A DNA stretch of 64,000 nt from an uncultured Erythrobacter sp. (GTDB taxonomy: Bacteria; Pseudomonadota; Alphaproteobacteria; Sphingomonadales; Sphingomonadaceae): positions 1 through 64,000 of the forward strand of contig CANMOQ010000002.1 of assembly GCA_947499505.1 (NCBI GenBank), given 5' to 3'. A program made the translations under genes and the position numbers. Numbering within the stretch: position 1 is the first letter of the stretch; each line of letters begins with the position of its first letter. Under the pieces are notes generated by a model. The model worked only from the letters and a program-made list of their open reading frames with translations, searched no databases and was not told the origin of the DNA. This document shows, piece by piece, positions 1-7,946 of this stretch.

Positions 1-1
1 C

Positions 2-79
2 GTCTTCCTCGCCTCCAATGCCGCTCGCTATGTCCAAGGCCACATCCTCGCCGTCGATGGCGGATGGCTCGCTAGGTAA
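2..79 (+). CDS. kduD: C-terminal end of an SDR oxidoreductase, probably 2-deoxy-D-gluconate 3-dehydrogenase (partial)
   Basis: Only the last 25 codons are inside the window. They read VFLASNAARYVQG then a VDGGW end, the typical C-terminus of classical short-chain dehydrogenases and especially of KduD-type enzymes, which reduce 5-keto-4-deoxyuronate-derived intermediates in alginate and pectin breakdown. The next genes (alginate lyase family, start of a KDG kinase) fit that pathway. The catalytic part lies outside the window, so the exact substrate is inferred. Confidence 0.6.
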   Translation, partial: VFLASNAARYVQGHILAVDGGWLAR

Positions 80-106
80 AACGGCACGTTGGGAGGGAGA
101 GACAAG

Positions 107-1327
107 ATGAGAGCTCTGACGGCATTCGCGGCGTTTACGTTGCTGACCACGGGCACCTCCCCACTTGCCGCAAGCCTACCTGCATTTAAACCCGCCGCAG
201 ACGCACCCTTGTGCCGCGGCTCTGATGGCTATGCCGCCGACTTCGAAGGCCGCCGAACATTCCTGTGGCGACCGCAGTGGCTTCAAGCGATTGCCGCCGA
301 TGAAGCGCAAAGCCGCAGGGTTGTAAGCTCCGCTGATCAAGCGCTTGCCCGTGGTCCTTATAGCGTGACTGACAAGCCTAAGTCGGTGCCTGGAGCCTCG
401 CGCAATGACTATGCATCAATCGGCCCTTATTGGTGGCCAAATTCGAATAGCGACGACGGTCTGCCGTATTCGCGCCGCGATGGCGAGATCAATCCAGAGC
501 GCGATGGGCCAGAGTTCGACAAAGATCGGCTGCGCAATCTGGCCAATGACCTAGAGTCGCTTTCGGTCGCCTACTTCATCACTTCAGAGGAACGCTTCGC
601 ACAGCATGGCGCAAAGCTGGTGCGCGCATGGTTTCTTGATCCCAAAACCAGAATGAACCCCAATATGAACTTTGCTCAAGGAATACCGGGCAAGGTTTAC
701 GGGCGCGGTGAAGGGATTATCGAGGCATCCGATCTTTCAACCATTGCCGAGAGCATTGGCCTGCTCGCCCCATCCACAGCGCTCAGCGCTAAGGAACATA
801 CCGCATTACGCCAATGGTACGCTGATTTTGCGACCTGGATGGCGACCAGTGACAACGGCGAAGCCGAAATGCGCAAGAGCAACAATCACGGTGTGTTTTA
901 TGATTTCTATCTTGCTCACTTCGCGATTTTTGCGGGACTCGACAGCGTCGCGATCAGCATTGCAGATAATTTCCCAACATACCGGCTTGCTGTCCAAATG
1001 GACAAACAAGGGCGCTTCATCCGTGAGCTAAGCCGCACGCGCAGCTGGCACTATTCGAACTACGTCGTCAGTGGTGCCGCGCGCCTTGCGACAATTACGG
1101 AGTGCACTGGCCGCGATTTATGGAATGCTGAGCTTGAAGACGGGCGTAGCTTGCAAACCTCGCTCGTGTTCCTTCAGAGATATTCAGAAGATCCAGAGAG
1201 CTGGCCGTTCGAAGATCCCGATCACAGCGCAGGCAAGTTTGATAAAATGCGGGCGACTTTTGATCGGGTAAATTCTCTTTTCGCGCGCGCAGCTGCACCG
1301 TCTGCTGATCGCATTACTTTACCTTGA
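107..1327 (+). CDS. Alginate lyase family protein (periplasmic)
   Basis: A 406-residue exported protein. The start at 107 is chosen because a GGGAGGGAGA ribosome site precedes it; an in-frame TTG at 89 lies before that site. Residues 1-22 form a signal peptide with an Ala-rich end. The body has features of the alginate lyase (PL5-like, alpha/alpha barrel) family: YWWPN near residue 110 and a central KSNNHG motif, where the Asn-His pair is expected to be catalytic. It would cleave uronate polysaccharide in the periplasm, feeding the KduD/KdgK pathway whose genes flank it. The polymer (alginate or another polyuronate) cannot be told from sequence alone. Confidence 0.75.
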   Translation: MRALTAFAAFTLLTTGTSPLAASLPAFKPAADAPLCRGSDGYAADFEGRRTFLWRPQWLQAIAADEAQSRRVVSSADQALARGPYSVTDKPKSVPGASRNDYASIGPYWWPNSNSDDGLPYSRRDGEINPERDGPEFDKDRLRNLANDLESLSVAYFITSEERFAQHGAKLVRAWFLDPKTRMNPNMNFAQGIPGKVYGRGEGIIEASDLSTIAESIGLLAPSTALSAKEHTALRQWYADFATWMATSDNGEAEMRKSNNHGVFYDFYLAHFAIFAGLDSVAISIADNFPTYRLAVQMDKQGRFIRELSRTRSWHYSNYVVSGAARLATITECTGRDLWNAELEDGRSLQTSLVFLQRYSEDPESWPFEDPDHSAGKFDKMRATFDRVNSLFARAAAPSADRITLP

Positions 1328-1349
1328 TATTTCCTCTCGGGACCATTCC

Positions 1350-1406
1350 ATGACACAATTTTTATCATTTGGTGAGATCATGCTTCGGCTGAAGACGACT
1401 GGGCAC
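1350..1406 (+). pseudogene. kdgK: Truncated start of 2-keto-3-deoxygluconate kinase
   Basis: The first 19 codons read MTQFLSFGEIMLRLKTTGH, the conserved N-terminus of PfkB-family KDG kinases. At the expected position in the kduD / lyase / kdgK pathway it then switches abruptly to recombinase-like sequence in the same frame. The remaining roughly 300 residues of the kinase are not found in the window. I read this as the 5' stump of kdgK cut by insertion or deletion of a mobile element. The match is short but falls in the right context. Confidence 0.55.
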
Positions 1407-1633
1407 GCGGTATCACTTCTGATCAAGGGGCGCCTGGCGAAGGCTGGTATCGATCACTATGGCTACTCAGGTTATAGCTTTCGATCCGGCTTTGTTACCA
1501 GTGCAGCTCAAGCAAGCCGTTGCATCATGGAAGATTGGGCAGCAAACTGACCATGCTCGCTATGCCATGCGTCAAAGGTACATCTGCGACACACGAGGTA
1601 TTTCAGGACAATATTGCTGGCGTGCTACTCTGA
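1407..1633 (+). pseudogene. Decayed C-terminus of a tyrosine recombinase (two frameshifts)
   Basis: Three frames are needed to read one recombinase tail. In the first frame GYSFRSGFVTSAAQAS matches the box around the catalytic Arg (here in SFRSGF). In the next frame IGQQTDHARYAMRQRYI matches the HxxxxxxxxYI segment that carries the nucleophilic Tyr. In the third frame EVFQDNIAGVLL followed by a stop at 1631-1633 matches the usual end. The sequence is clearly non-functional and is fused in frame to the kdgK stump. Confidence 0.6.
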
Positions 1634-1741
1634 CTGAACCGCATTCGTTTTCCTGGTTAGGTTGTACTGATCCCTACGTCCGACATTGGTGTTCCAAGTT
1701 CGATCTATGAATATCCGACTCTGAGGGCGAAAGCAGCCTTC

Positions 1742-2539
1742 CTAAACGCTTTCGTCTGCCGGAGGAACTGTGGCGATCGTTCTTCGGTACAAATGCCAAG
1801 TCGCATGGCCGAGCACCGGGACCACGACCAATAGGCCAAGAAAGGCCAGCGAGAACGCCAAGGCCAATAGCATTGCGATGCACACGGCCCAAATGAGCAA
1901 CACCACGCTGTTATCGCGGACGGCCTTCAGGCTGGCGAAAATTGCGGTCAGGAAGTCAACTTCGCGATCAACCAGCATGGGCAGGCTGATCACTGTCACC
2001 GCGTAGAACACCAAAGCGATCACACCGCCAATCAAGCTGCCAACTGCGAGCATCGCGAGGCCCATTGGCGTGATCAGGAATTCAAGAGATTCCGAACCTG
2101 CTCCGGCCTCCACAAGGAAGACCGAGAAAATGAGGTGAGCGATGATCACCCAAAAGCCAAAGCCCACAAATATGAGCACACCCATGCTCAAGATCTGATC
2201 ATGCCCGCGCCCTCTGATAGCGCCCAATACGGCCGGCCAATCGACAGCAATGCCGTATTCGCGCCTGCGGCTAACCTCGTAGAGACCCACCGCCAGGAAC
2301 GGAGCCAGCAAGGGAAAACCAGCGACAGCGGGAATGAGCCAGGAGATCTCTCCGAGCCATATTGTCGCATAGGCAAGGGCTATCCCTCCAAGCGCAAACA
2401 GCGCCCCGAAGAACAGCCCAAATTGCGGCATCGCCAGAAAATCGTTCCATCCAGCCGCCAAGGCCGCGCGCAGATCTGATAGCTGCAGATCGCCCGCGAC
2501 CTTGAAAGGAATAGGAGAGCTCTGTGCCGCATCCGTCAT
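1742..2539 (-). CDS. DUF2189 family multi-pass membrane protein
   Basis: About 265 residues with six hydrophobic segments; looks like the DUF2189 family, which is often found beside cytochrome oxidase genes in alphaproteobacteria but has no assigned reaction. The start is uncertain: an AGGAGGG site lies upstream, with GTG at 2548 only 4 nt from it and ATG at 2539 about 13 nt away. It reads in the same direction as the OmpW-like gene upstream (gap about 40 bp), so both may be served by the Fnr-type box at 3339. The function in the microaerobic regulon is inferred from position only. Confidence 0.7.
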   Translation of the reverse strand: MTDAAQSSPIPFKVAGDLQLSDLRAALAAGWNDFLAMPQFGLFFGALFALGGIALAYATIWLGEISWLIPAVAGFPLLAPFLAVGLYEVSRRREYGIAVDWPAVLGAIRGRGHDQILSMGVLIFVGFGFWVIIAHLIFSVFLVEAGAGSESLEFLITPMGLAMLAVGSLIGGVIALVFYAVTVISLPMLVDREVDFLTAIFASLKAVRDNSVVLLIWAVCIAMLLALAFSLAFLGLLVVVPVLGHATWHLYRRTIATVPPADESV

Positions 2540-2576
2540 GTCATTCACTTGCCCTCCTGCTGCACATCCAGCTGCT

Positions 2577-3248
2577 CTAGAACCGATAGCTGACACCTGC
2601 GCTCACGACCCATGGATCGAGATTGTGCTCGTTTTCAATCACCAGTGTATCGCCTGCAAACCACCTCGCTGTTGTTCCGATGAAATAGCGTTTCGCGTCC
2701 AGAGTAACGCCAAAACCAGAATCGCCAACTGGCACGTCCACGCCCGCTTGCAGGACAAGACCGAATTCATCCGACAGCGTCGTCTTTGTAACGCCCAACG
2801 GGATCACAGCTGCGCCGGGATCGACATCGAGCCAAATGAAATAGGCCGCTCCAGCGCCGACATAGGGTTTCACTCCGCCAGTCTCGAAATGCAGTTTTGC
2901 AGTGACCGTTGCTGGCAACAGGACCCCGTCGGATACAAGCTCAGTTCCTGGCGCAAATCCCGAAATCGCATCAACATCATGCTGCGTCGTGCCCGCGATC
3001 GTCTCGATTGAGAAGCTATCGGAGAAGAAGTACTCCGCAGCCACGGTGGGCACAAAATTGTCGTTGGCGGCTGTATCAGTGCCGGCAGGTAAGCCGACCA
3101 AATCAACATTGACCTGATCAATTTCGCCATCGGGCAAAACGCCGGTCGCGAGCAGTTTGATCTGGACGTCCCCACTTTCGTCCTGTGCGGCAGCGGGAGA
3201 AGAAGCCAGCGCAATTGCGGCGCAGGCTGAGGCGAGAAGATATTTCAT
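2577..3248 (-). CDS. ompW: OmpW family outer-membrane beta-barrel protein
   Basis: 223 residues. The start at 3248 is set by an AAGGAAGG ribosome site and gives a clean signal peptide ending in AAAQ near residue 22. The mature part has alternating beta-strand pattern, VKPYVGAGAAYFIW in the middle and ends in a terminal aromatic (VSYRF), as outer-membrane barrels do. OmpW proteins form small 8-stranded hydrophobic channels and are FNR-controlled in enterobacteria. Here a perfect Fnr-type box lies about 90 bp upstream of the start codon. Confidence 0.75.
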   Translation of the reverse strand: MKYLLASACAAIALASSPAAAQDESGDVQIKLLATGVLPDGEIDQVNVDLVGLPAGTDTAANDNFVPTVAAEYFFSDSFSIETIAGTTQHDVDAISGFAPGTELVSDGVLLPATVTAKLHFETGGVKPYVGAGAAYFIWLDVDPGAAVIPLGVTKTTLSDEFGLVLQAGVDVPVGDSGFGVTLDAKRYFIGTTARWFAGDTLVIENEHNLDPWVVSAGVSYRF

Positions 3249-3338
3249 TGTCCTTCCTTCTTGAGCAGCAGTGGCCACAGGAATGGCCCAGGATGTTTGC
3301 TGCTGATGGCTCGATAGTTCCGCTTGAGCCATGACACT

Positions 3339-3352
3339 TTGATCCAGATCAA
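3339..3352. promoter_or_regulatory. Fnr/FixK-type box between ompW and the fnr-like gene
   Basis: TTGATCCAGATCAA is an exact TTGAT-N4-ATCAA palindrome. If bound at -41.5 it would place a transcription start about 56 nt before ompW (minus strand) or about 41 nt before the regulator gene (plus strand), so it could serve either or both divergent genes. Confidence 0.8.
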
Positions 3353-3427
3353 TGTGGAACATAGAATTGTGGACCATCACGCACTCATCCTGATCACGCT
3401 TGGCTGATCAAACGAGGAAAGAATGCG

Positions 3428-4126
3428 ATGACCTTCCCCGACCTTTTCGATGAGTTCCGCAAGGCTATTCTGCCTGGTGGCGCTTCGGGGACCACGCTCT
3501 CGAGTCTGAAAGCTGTGGCGCGTTACACCAGTGCGCGCGAAGGCGATGCTCCCTTCAAAGGTAATGGTGTTGATCAGATAATCTTCATCGCCAGTGGCAG
3601 CACCAAATTGGTCGCTCATGTTTCGCAAGGAAGAGAGCAGGTGGTGGCGTTCCACTTCAAAGGCGATTTGGTCTCGGTCCCGGCAACCGTGGCGCATGCC
3701 TACACATTGTGCGCGCTTGAGGACTGCGAATTGGTCTTTTTTCCGGCGGATGACTTTCTCCAGATTGCCAAGCAAGAGGCCCAACTGATTGTCAAAATTC
3801 TTGAAAGAGCCCTGCGTTCGCTTGCTAGGAGCCGCGAAAAGGCCGTCGCGCTTGGACGCAAGACGGCAGGAGAGCGATTGGCAAGCTTTCTCGTGACGAT
3901 GGCAGAGCGGATTGGCTGGTCCAGCGAAGATGCTGTCGAGCTTGAGCTGATTATGTCGCGCCGTGACATTGGTGATAGCCTTGGCCTCACAGTCGAAACT
4001 GTGAGCCGCCAGCTCAGCGAATTACGCAATGCCGGTTTAATCGAAACGAGCGGCCGCTCTCACTTCCGTCTGTTGGATATAGAGAGCCTGCACAGCCGAG
4101 CTGGCCACCTTAAGGCCGCCGCCTAA
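3428..4126 (+). CDS. Crp/Fnr family transcription regulator (FnrL/FixK-like)
   Basis: 232 residues: a cyclic-nucleotide-binding-like sensor fold (about 20-140), dimer helix (about 125-155) and winged helix-turn-helix (about 175-225). The recognition helix contains VETVSRQLS; Glu, Ser and Arg here are the residues by which FNR/FixK proteins read TTGAT half-sites, and four such boxes lie in this neighbourhood. The N-terminal cysteine cluster that binds the 4Fe-4S centre of classical FNR is missing; the only cysteines are two near residues 98 and 103. It is therefore more FixK-like, or senses oxygen some other way. Likely activator of cco, hemN and ompW. Confidence 0.85.
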   Translation: MTFPDLFDEFRKAILPGGASGTTLSSLKAVARYTSAREGDAPFKGNGVDQIIFIASGSTKLVAHVSQGREQVVAFHFKGDLVSVPATVAHAYTLCALEDCELVFFPADDFLQIAKQEAQLIVKILERALRSLARSREKAVALGRKTAGERLASFLVTMAERIGWSSEDAVELELIMSRRDIGDSLGLTVETVSRQLSELRNAGLIETSGRSHFRLLDIESLHSRAGHLKAAA

Positions 4127-4140
4127 TTTATTTTCGAAAA

Positions 4141-4154
4141 TTGATGCAGATCAA
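4141..4154. promoter_or_regulatory. Fnr/FixK-type box downstream of the regulator
   Basis: TTGATGCAGATCAA, an exact TTGAT-N4-ATCAA match. It lies 230 bp before ccoN, behind a second box at 4314, so the oxidase operon has two sites. Confidence 0.75.
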
Positions 4155-4313
4155 TGCGTAATGGCCGTGTCCAGAATAGATGATGTCAATGCAGGCAGAC
4201 ACAGCATGTGCTTGCGGGATGGGATAATACAGTAGTTTTATTGGGATCTTGCCGGTGACGGGGCCGATTGTCGTGCATTGCGGCAACGTGCCTCAAGCGA
4301 TTTTCGCACCAGT

Positions 4314-4327
4314 TTGATCTGCATCAA
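4314..4327 (+). promoter_or_regulatory. Fnr/FixK-type box of the cco operon
   Basis: TTGATCTGCATCAA, exact palindromic match. Placed at -41.5 it predicts a start near 4362, about 20 nt before the ccoN ATG, making it the most likely activator site for the operon. A hairpin follows at 4340-4362. Confidence 0.8.
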
Positions 4328-4339
4328 ATACTGCACTGT

Positions 4340-4362
4340 CCTGACCTTTTAACCGGGTCAGG
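4340..4362 (+). other. Inverted repeat just before the ccoN ribosome site
   Basis: CCTGACC and GGTCAGG arms (7 bp) around a 9-nt spacer, lying between the Fnr-type box and the AAAGGGG ribosome site. It overlaps the predicted -10/start region, so it may be an operator or, if transcribed, a leader hairpin. Function unknown. Confidence 0.4.
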
Positions 4363-4381
4363 AACAAAGGGGATCGACACT

Positions 4382-6049
4382 ATGGAAGCTGTGTTAGGCC
4401 GCGTAGGCCTCTATGCAATCGCTCTAATGGCAGTGATCGCTGCAATTGCTGGCGCGCAAGACACAGGTTTTGCCGTCCATATGGGCATCATCGGCGTGGT
4501 TCTGGCCATAATGATCATGGCGACGATGGGATCGTTCGATCCACTTGCCAAAGCGCAGAGCATTTTCAAAATGCCCCCCGGTCCATCGCGTTATGACGAT
4601 GATGTTGTTCGCTGGGGCGTAATCGCCACAATGTTCTGGGGCCTTGCCGGGCTGCTGGCAGGACTTTTCATTGCGCTGCAATTGGCGTTCCCCATTCTGA
4701 ATGTTGAACCGTTCCTGACCTTTGGCCGCGTCCGTCCATTGCACACCTCTGCGGTGATCTTTGCCTTTGGCGGGAACGCGCTGCTGGCGACAAGTTTTTA
4801 TGTGGTGCAGCGCACATGCCGCACGACGTTGGCGCTGCCTGGGCTCGCGCGCTTTGTTTTCTGGGGTTACCAGCTTTTCATCGTGCTGGCGGCGACAGGA
4901 TACTTGCTGGGCGTTACTCAATCCAAAGAATACGCCGAGCCAGAATGGTATGTCGATCTGTGGCTTACCATTGTCTGGGTCGCGTATTTAGCCGTATTCG
5001 TGGCAACCTTGCTGCGCCGGAATGAGCCGCATATTTACGTCGCGAACTGGTTCTACCTCGCCTTCATCATCACAGTGGCGATGCTGCATGTAGTGAACAA
5101 TCTGGCAATGCCGGTGAGCCTGCTTGGCTCGCAAAGCTATAGCGCGTTTGCTGGAGTGCAAGATGCGCTGACCCAGTGGTGGTACGGTCATAATGCGGTC
5201 GGCTTTTTCCTGACCGCGGGCTTCCTTGCGATGATGTATTACTTCGTACCGAAGCAGGCCAATCGGCCGGTCTATTCATACCGGCTGTCGATCATCCACT
5301 TCTGGTCATTGATCTTCCTCTACATCTGGGCAGGTCCGCACCACTTGCACTATACCGCGCTGCCCGATTGGGCGCAGACACTGGGCATGGTCTTCTCCAT
5401 TATGCTGTGGATGCCCAGCTGGGGCGGGATGATCAACGGGCTCATGACGCTCAACGGTGCATGGGACAAGGTCCGCACCGACCCGATTATTCGCATGATG
5501 GTTATGGCGCTCGCCTTTTACGGGATGAGCACATTTGAAGGCCCGATGCTGTCGATCAAGGCGGTGAACAGCCTGTCGCACTACACCGACTGGACCATCG
5601 GCCACGTCCATTCCGGCGCGCTGGGATGGAACGGAATGATCACCTTTGCCTGTGTCTATTTCCTCGTGCCAAAGCTCTGGAAGAAGGATCGGCTCTATTC
5701 CCTGAGGATGATCAACTGGCACTTCTGGCTCGCGACGCTGGGCATCGTTTTTTACGCCGCCAGCATGTGGGTCGCCGGGATCACTCAAGGCCTGATGTGG
5801 CGCGAATATGGCTCTGACGGGTTCTTGGTGAACAGCTTTGTTGACACCGTTGCTGCGCTGCATCCGATGTATCTCATGCGCGCCTTTGGCGGGCTGCTCT
5901 ACCTCGCTGGGGCAATCATCATGGCTTACAATATCTGGATGACAATCGCCGGATACCGCCGCGAAGAGGCGCCAATGGGCGATATGTCTTACGACGAAAC
6001 CGCTGATCGCCCGATCACCGCGCACCCTCAAACAGAACCTGCTGAATAA
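4382..6049 (+). CDS. ccoN: cbb3-type cytochrome c oxidase subunit I
   Basis: 555 residues, about 12-14 membrane helices. The start at 4382 has AAAGGGG upstream and gives the usual short N-terminus. It is the catalytic haem-copper subunit that reduces oxygen to water at high affinity. Metal ligands are visible: His near 120 ([10 protein letters not shown]), the CuB/Tyr helix with His near 269 (YGHNAVGFF), the [11 protein letters not shown]is pair near 320, and [10 protein letters not shown] near 408-410 for the haems. It begins the ccoNOQP operon; ccoO follows after 7 nt. Confidence 0.95.
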   Translation: MEAVLGRVGLYAIALMAVIAAIAGAQDTGFAVHMGIIGVVLAIMIMATMGSFDPLAKAQSIFKMPPGPSRYDDDVVRWGVIATMFWGLAGLLAGLFIALQLAFPILNVEPFLTFGRVRPLHTSAVIFAFGGNALLATSFYVVQRTCRTTLALPGLARFVFWGYQLFIVLAATGYLLGVTQSKEYAEPEWYVDLWLTIVWVAYLAVFVATLLRRNEPHIYVANWFYLAFIITVAMLHVVNNLAMPVSLLGSQSYSAFAGVQDALTQWWYGHNAVGFFLTAGFLAMMYYFVPKQANRPVYSYRLSIIHFWSLIFLYIWAGPHHLHYTALPDWAQTLGMVFSIMLWMPSWGGMINGLMTLNGAWDKVRTDPIIRMMVMALAFYGMSTFEGPMLSIKAVNSLSHYTDWTIGHVHSGALGWNGMITFACVYFLVPKLWKKDRLYSLRMINWHFWLATLGIVFYAASMWVAGITQGLMWREYGSDGFLVNSFVDTVAALHPMYLMRAFGGLLYLAGAIIMAYNIWMTIAGYRREEAPMGDMSYDETADRPITAHPQTEPAE

Positions 6050-6056
6050 GGAGCTT

Positions 6057-6842
6057 ATGAAGATGAGCACCAACTCACCAAAACCCACTTCTTCAAAAGG
6101 CACGTTTGAGGGCCACAAGACAATTGAGAAGAACGTCACGCTGCTGGCGGCGGGGACTCTTATCGTCGTAGCGATTGGCGGGATCGTCGAAATCGCTCCG
6201 TTGTTCTGGATCGACAATACAATCGAGGAAGTCGAAGGGATGCGGCCCTATACTCCGCTCGAGCAAGCCGGGCGCGATATCTACATCCGTGAGGGTTGCT
6301 ACACCTGCCACAGCCAGATGATCCGACCATTCCGCGATGAAGTGGAACGCTATGGCCACTACTCGCTCGCGGCTGAAAGCATGTATGATCATCCGTTCCA
6401 ATGGGGATCAAAACGCACTGGGCCAGACCTTGCACGGGTTGGCGGCCGCTATTCAGACATCTGGCACGTCCAGCATCTGAAGAACCCGCAAAGCATGGTG
6501 CCGCAGAGCATTATGCCGAGCTATTCCTTCCTCGCTGAAACAACGCTGAAAGTTCCCGATGCATCAGCCAAGCTGACGGCCCTCAGCCGTGTCGGCGTGC
6601 CGTATTCTGACATTGATATTGAAATGGCAGAGAGCGATCTTTTTGCTCAAGCCAATCCGGAACTTGATCCAGGCGACCTCGAAGAGCGCTATCCCAAAGC
6701 GCAAATCCGTGACTACGATGGCGATCCCACGCGCGTGACAGAAATGGATGCGCTGGTCGCTTATCTGCAAATGCTCGGCACTTTGGTCGATGTCGACAAA
6801 GCGGCCGCTCAGACTGAGCTGGCAGAGGAGCTTGGTCGATGA
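6057..6842 (+). CDS. ccoO: cbb3-type cytochrome c oxidase subunit II (monohaem cytochrome c)
   Basis: 261 residues: one N-terminal membrane anchor (about 24-46) then a periplasmic cytochrome c domain with CYTCH near residues 81-85 for covalent haem c. It passes electrons from CcoP to CcoN. An AAGGAG site precedes the start; the stop overlaps the ccoQ start (ATGA). The length is ordinary for the family. Confidence 0.95.
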   Translation: MKMSTNSPKPTSSKGTFEGHKTIEKNVTLLAAGTLIVVAIGGIVEIAPLFWIDNTIEEVEGMRPYTPLEQAGRDIYIREGCYTCHSQMIRPFRDEVERYGHYSLAAESMYDHPFQWGSKRTGPDLARVGGRYSDIWHVQHLKNPQSMVPQSIMPSYSFLAETTLKVPDASAKLTALSRVGVPYSDIDIEMAESDLFAQANPELDPGDLEERYPKAQIRDYDGDPTRVTEMDALVAYLQMLGTLVDVDKAAAQTELAEELGR

Positions 6843-7000
6843 GCTTTTACGAAACGCTGCGCCACCTTGCCGACAGTTACGGTCTGGTGGTGATCTTCGC
6901 GCTCTATCTTGTGCTGTGCGGCTGGAGCTTTCTCCCACGCTCCAAGGCCGGAGTAGAGGAAGCCAAGCACTCGATTTTCAAGGACGATCATGATGGCTGA
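6839..7000 (+). CDS. ccoQ: cbb3-type oxidase small subunit CcoQ
   Basis: A 53-residue protein, one central membrane helix (about 16-32, [14 protein letters not shown]) followed by a short charged tail. Size, topology and position between ccoO and ccoP identify it as CcoQ, which helps stabilise the oxidase. It overlaps ccoO by 4 nt and ccoP by 11 nt, suggesting translational coupling. Confidence 0.88.
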   Translation: MSFYETLRHLADSYGLVVIFALYLVLCGWSFLPRSKAGVEEAKHSIFKDDHDG

Positions 7001-7946
7001 TAAAAATCGCGTTGATGAACCCACAGGCACAGAGCTGGTCGGCCATGAATGGGATGGGATTGAGGAGCTCAACACGCCCCTCCCCCGATGGTGGCTCTGG
7101 ACGTTCTACGCAACGATTGCGTGGAGCGCGGTCTATGTCGTGCTTTACCCGGCATGGCCGATGGTAAGCCAAGCGACCGAAGGCGTGCTTGGCTGGTCGA
7201 GCCGCGGAGCGCTTGCCGACGAAATGACAGCAGCTGATATGGCAAGGGTCAGCACATTCGAACGGATCGCGGCGACTGAAATCACCAAACTTTCTGCCGA
7301 TCCCGAACTGATGGGCCAAGCCATCGCCGGGGGCGCAGCGGCGTTCAAACAGCATTGCATCCAGTGCCATGGCGCAGGCGCGGCGGGGTACGAGCAATAT
7401 GGCTATCCTAACCTCAATGATGATGATTGGATTTGGGGCGGTGAGATTGGTGAGATTGAATACACCCTGACCCACGGCATCCGCTGGGATGGATCGGACG
7501 AAACCCGGATCACTTATATGCCCGCCTTTGAGGGCATCTTTGATCGCGCTCAGGTTGATGCTCTGGTCGGTCATGTCCTCTCGCTAAGCGGGAATGGTTC
7601 CGGCAATGCCGCGGGCGCTGAACTGTATGCCGCGAACTGCGCGGCCTGCCACCAGCCATCGGGGGCGGGAGACCACGCACAGGGTGCACCGGCGCTCAAC
7701 GATGCGATCTGGCTTTATGGGAAAAGCGAGGCGAGCATTCGCCAGCAGATCCTTGCCCCGCGCCATGGCGTGATGCCCGGCTGGAGCGACAAGCTCGACC
7801 CCGTCACAATCCGTATGCTGGCGGCTTATGTCCACTCCCGCGGGGGCGGAGAAGAAACCATCTCAGATACGCCAGCGGCAGAACCTGACGAACCAGATGT
7901 GGCTCAGGCAGAGGTATCGGGAGCGGAGGGCAATGACCGCCTCTGA
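6990..7946 (+). CDS. ccoP: cbb3-type cytochrome c oxidase subunit III (dihaem cytochrome c)
   Basis: 318 residues (317 from the ATG at 6993). A membrane segment lies near 28-50, followed by two cytochrome c domains with CIQCH near 123-127 and CAACH near 217-221. It accepts electrons from soluble cytochrome c or the bc1 complex. The acidic C-terminal tail (many Glu/Asp/Pro) after about residue 285 is low complexity. It overlaps the start of ccoG. Confidence 0.95.
   Translation: MMADKNRVDEPTGTELVGHEWDGIEELNTPLPRWWLWTFYATIAWSAVYVVLYPAWPMVSQATEGVLGWSSRGALADEMTAADMARVSTFERIAATEITKLSADPELMGQAIAGGAAAFKQHCIQCHGAGAAGYEQYGYPNLNDDDWIWGGEIGEIEYTLTHGIRWDGSDETRITYMPAFEGIFDRAQVDALVGHVLSLSGNGSGNAAGAELYAANCAACHQPSGAGDHAQGAPALNDAIWLYGKSEASIRQQILAPRHGVMPGWSDKLDPVTIRMLAAYVHSRGGGEETISDTPAAEPDEPDVAQAEVSGAEGNDRL

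Noticed and set aside
1726..1757. Inverted repeat CGAAAGC/GCTTTCG as a terminator between the recombinase remnant and DUF2189 gene
   Set aside because: It overlaps the last codons of the DUF2189 gene and lacks a T-run; probably chance or a dispersed motif.
5306..6217. 303-codon minus-strand frame across ccoN and ccoO
   Set aside because: Antisense shadow of strongly conserved oxidase genes, with no family resemblance.
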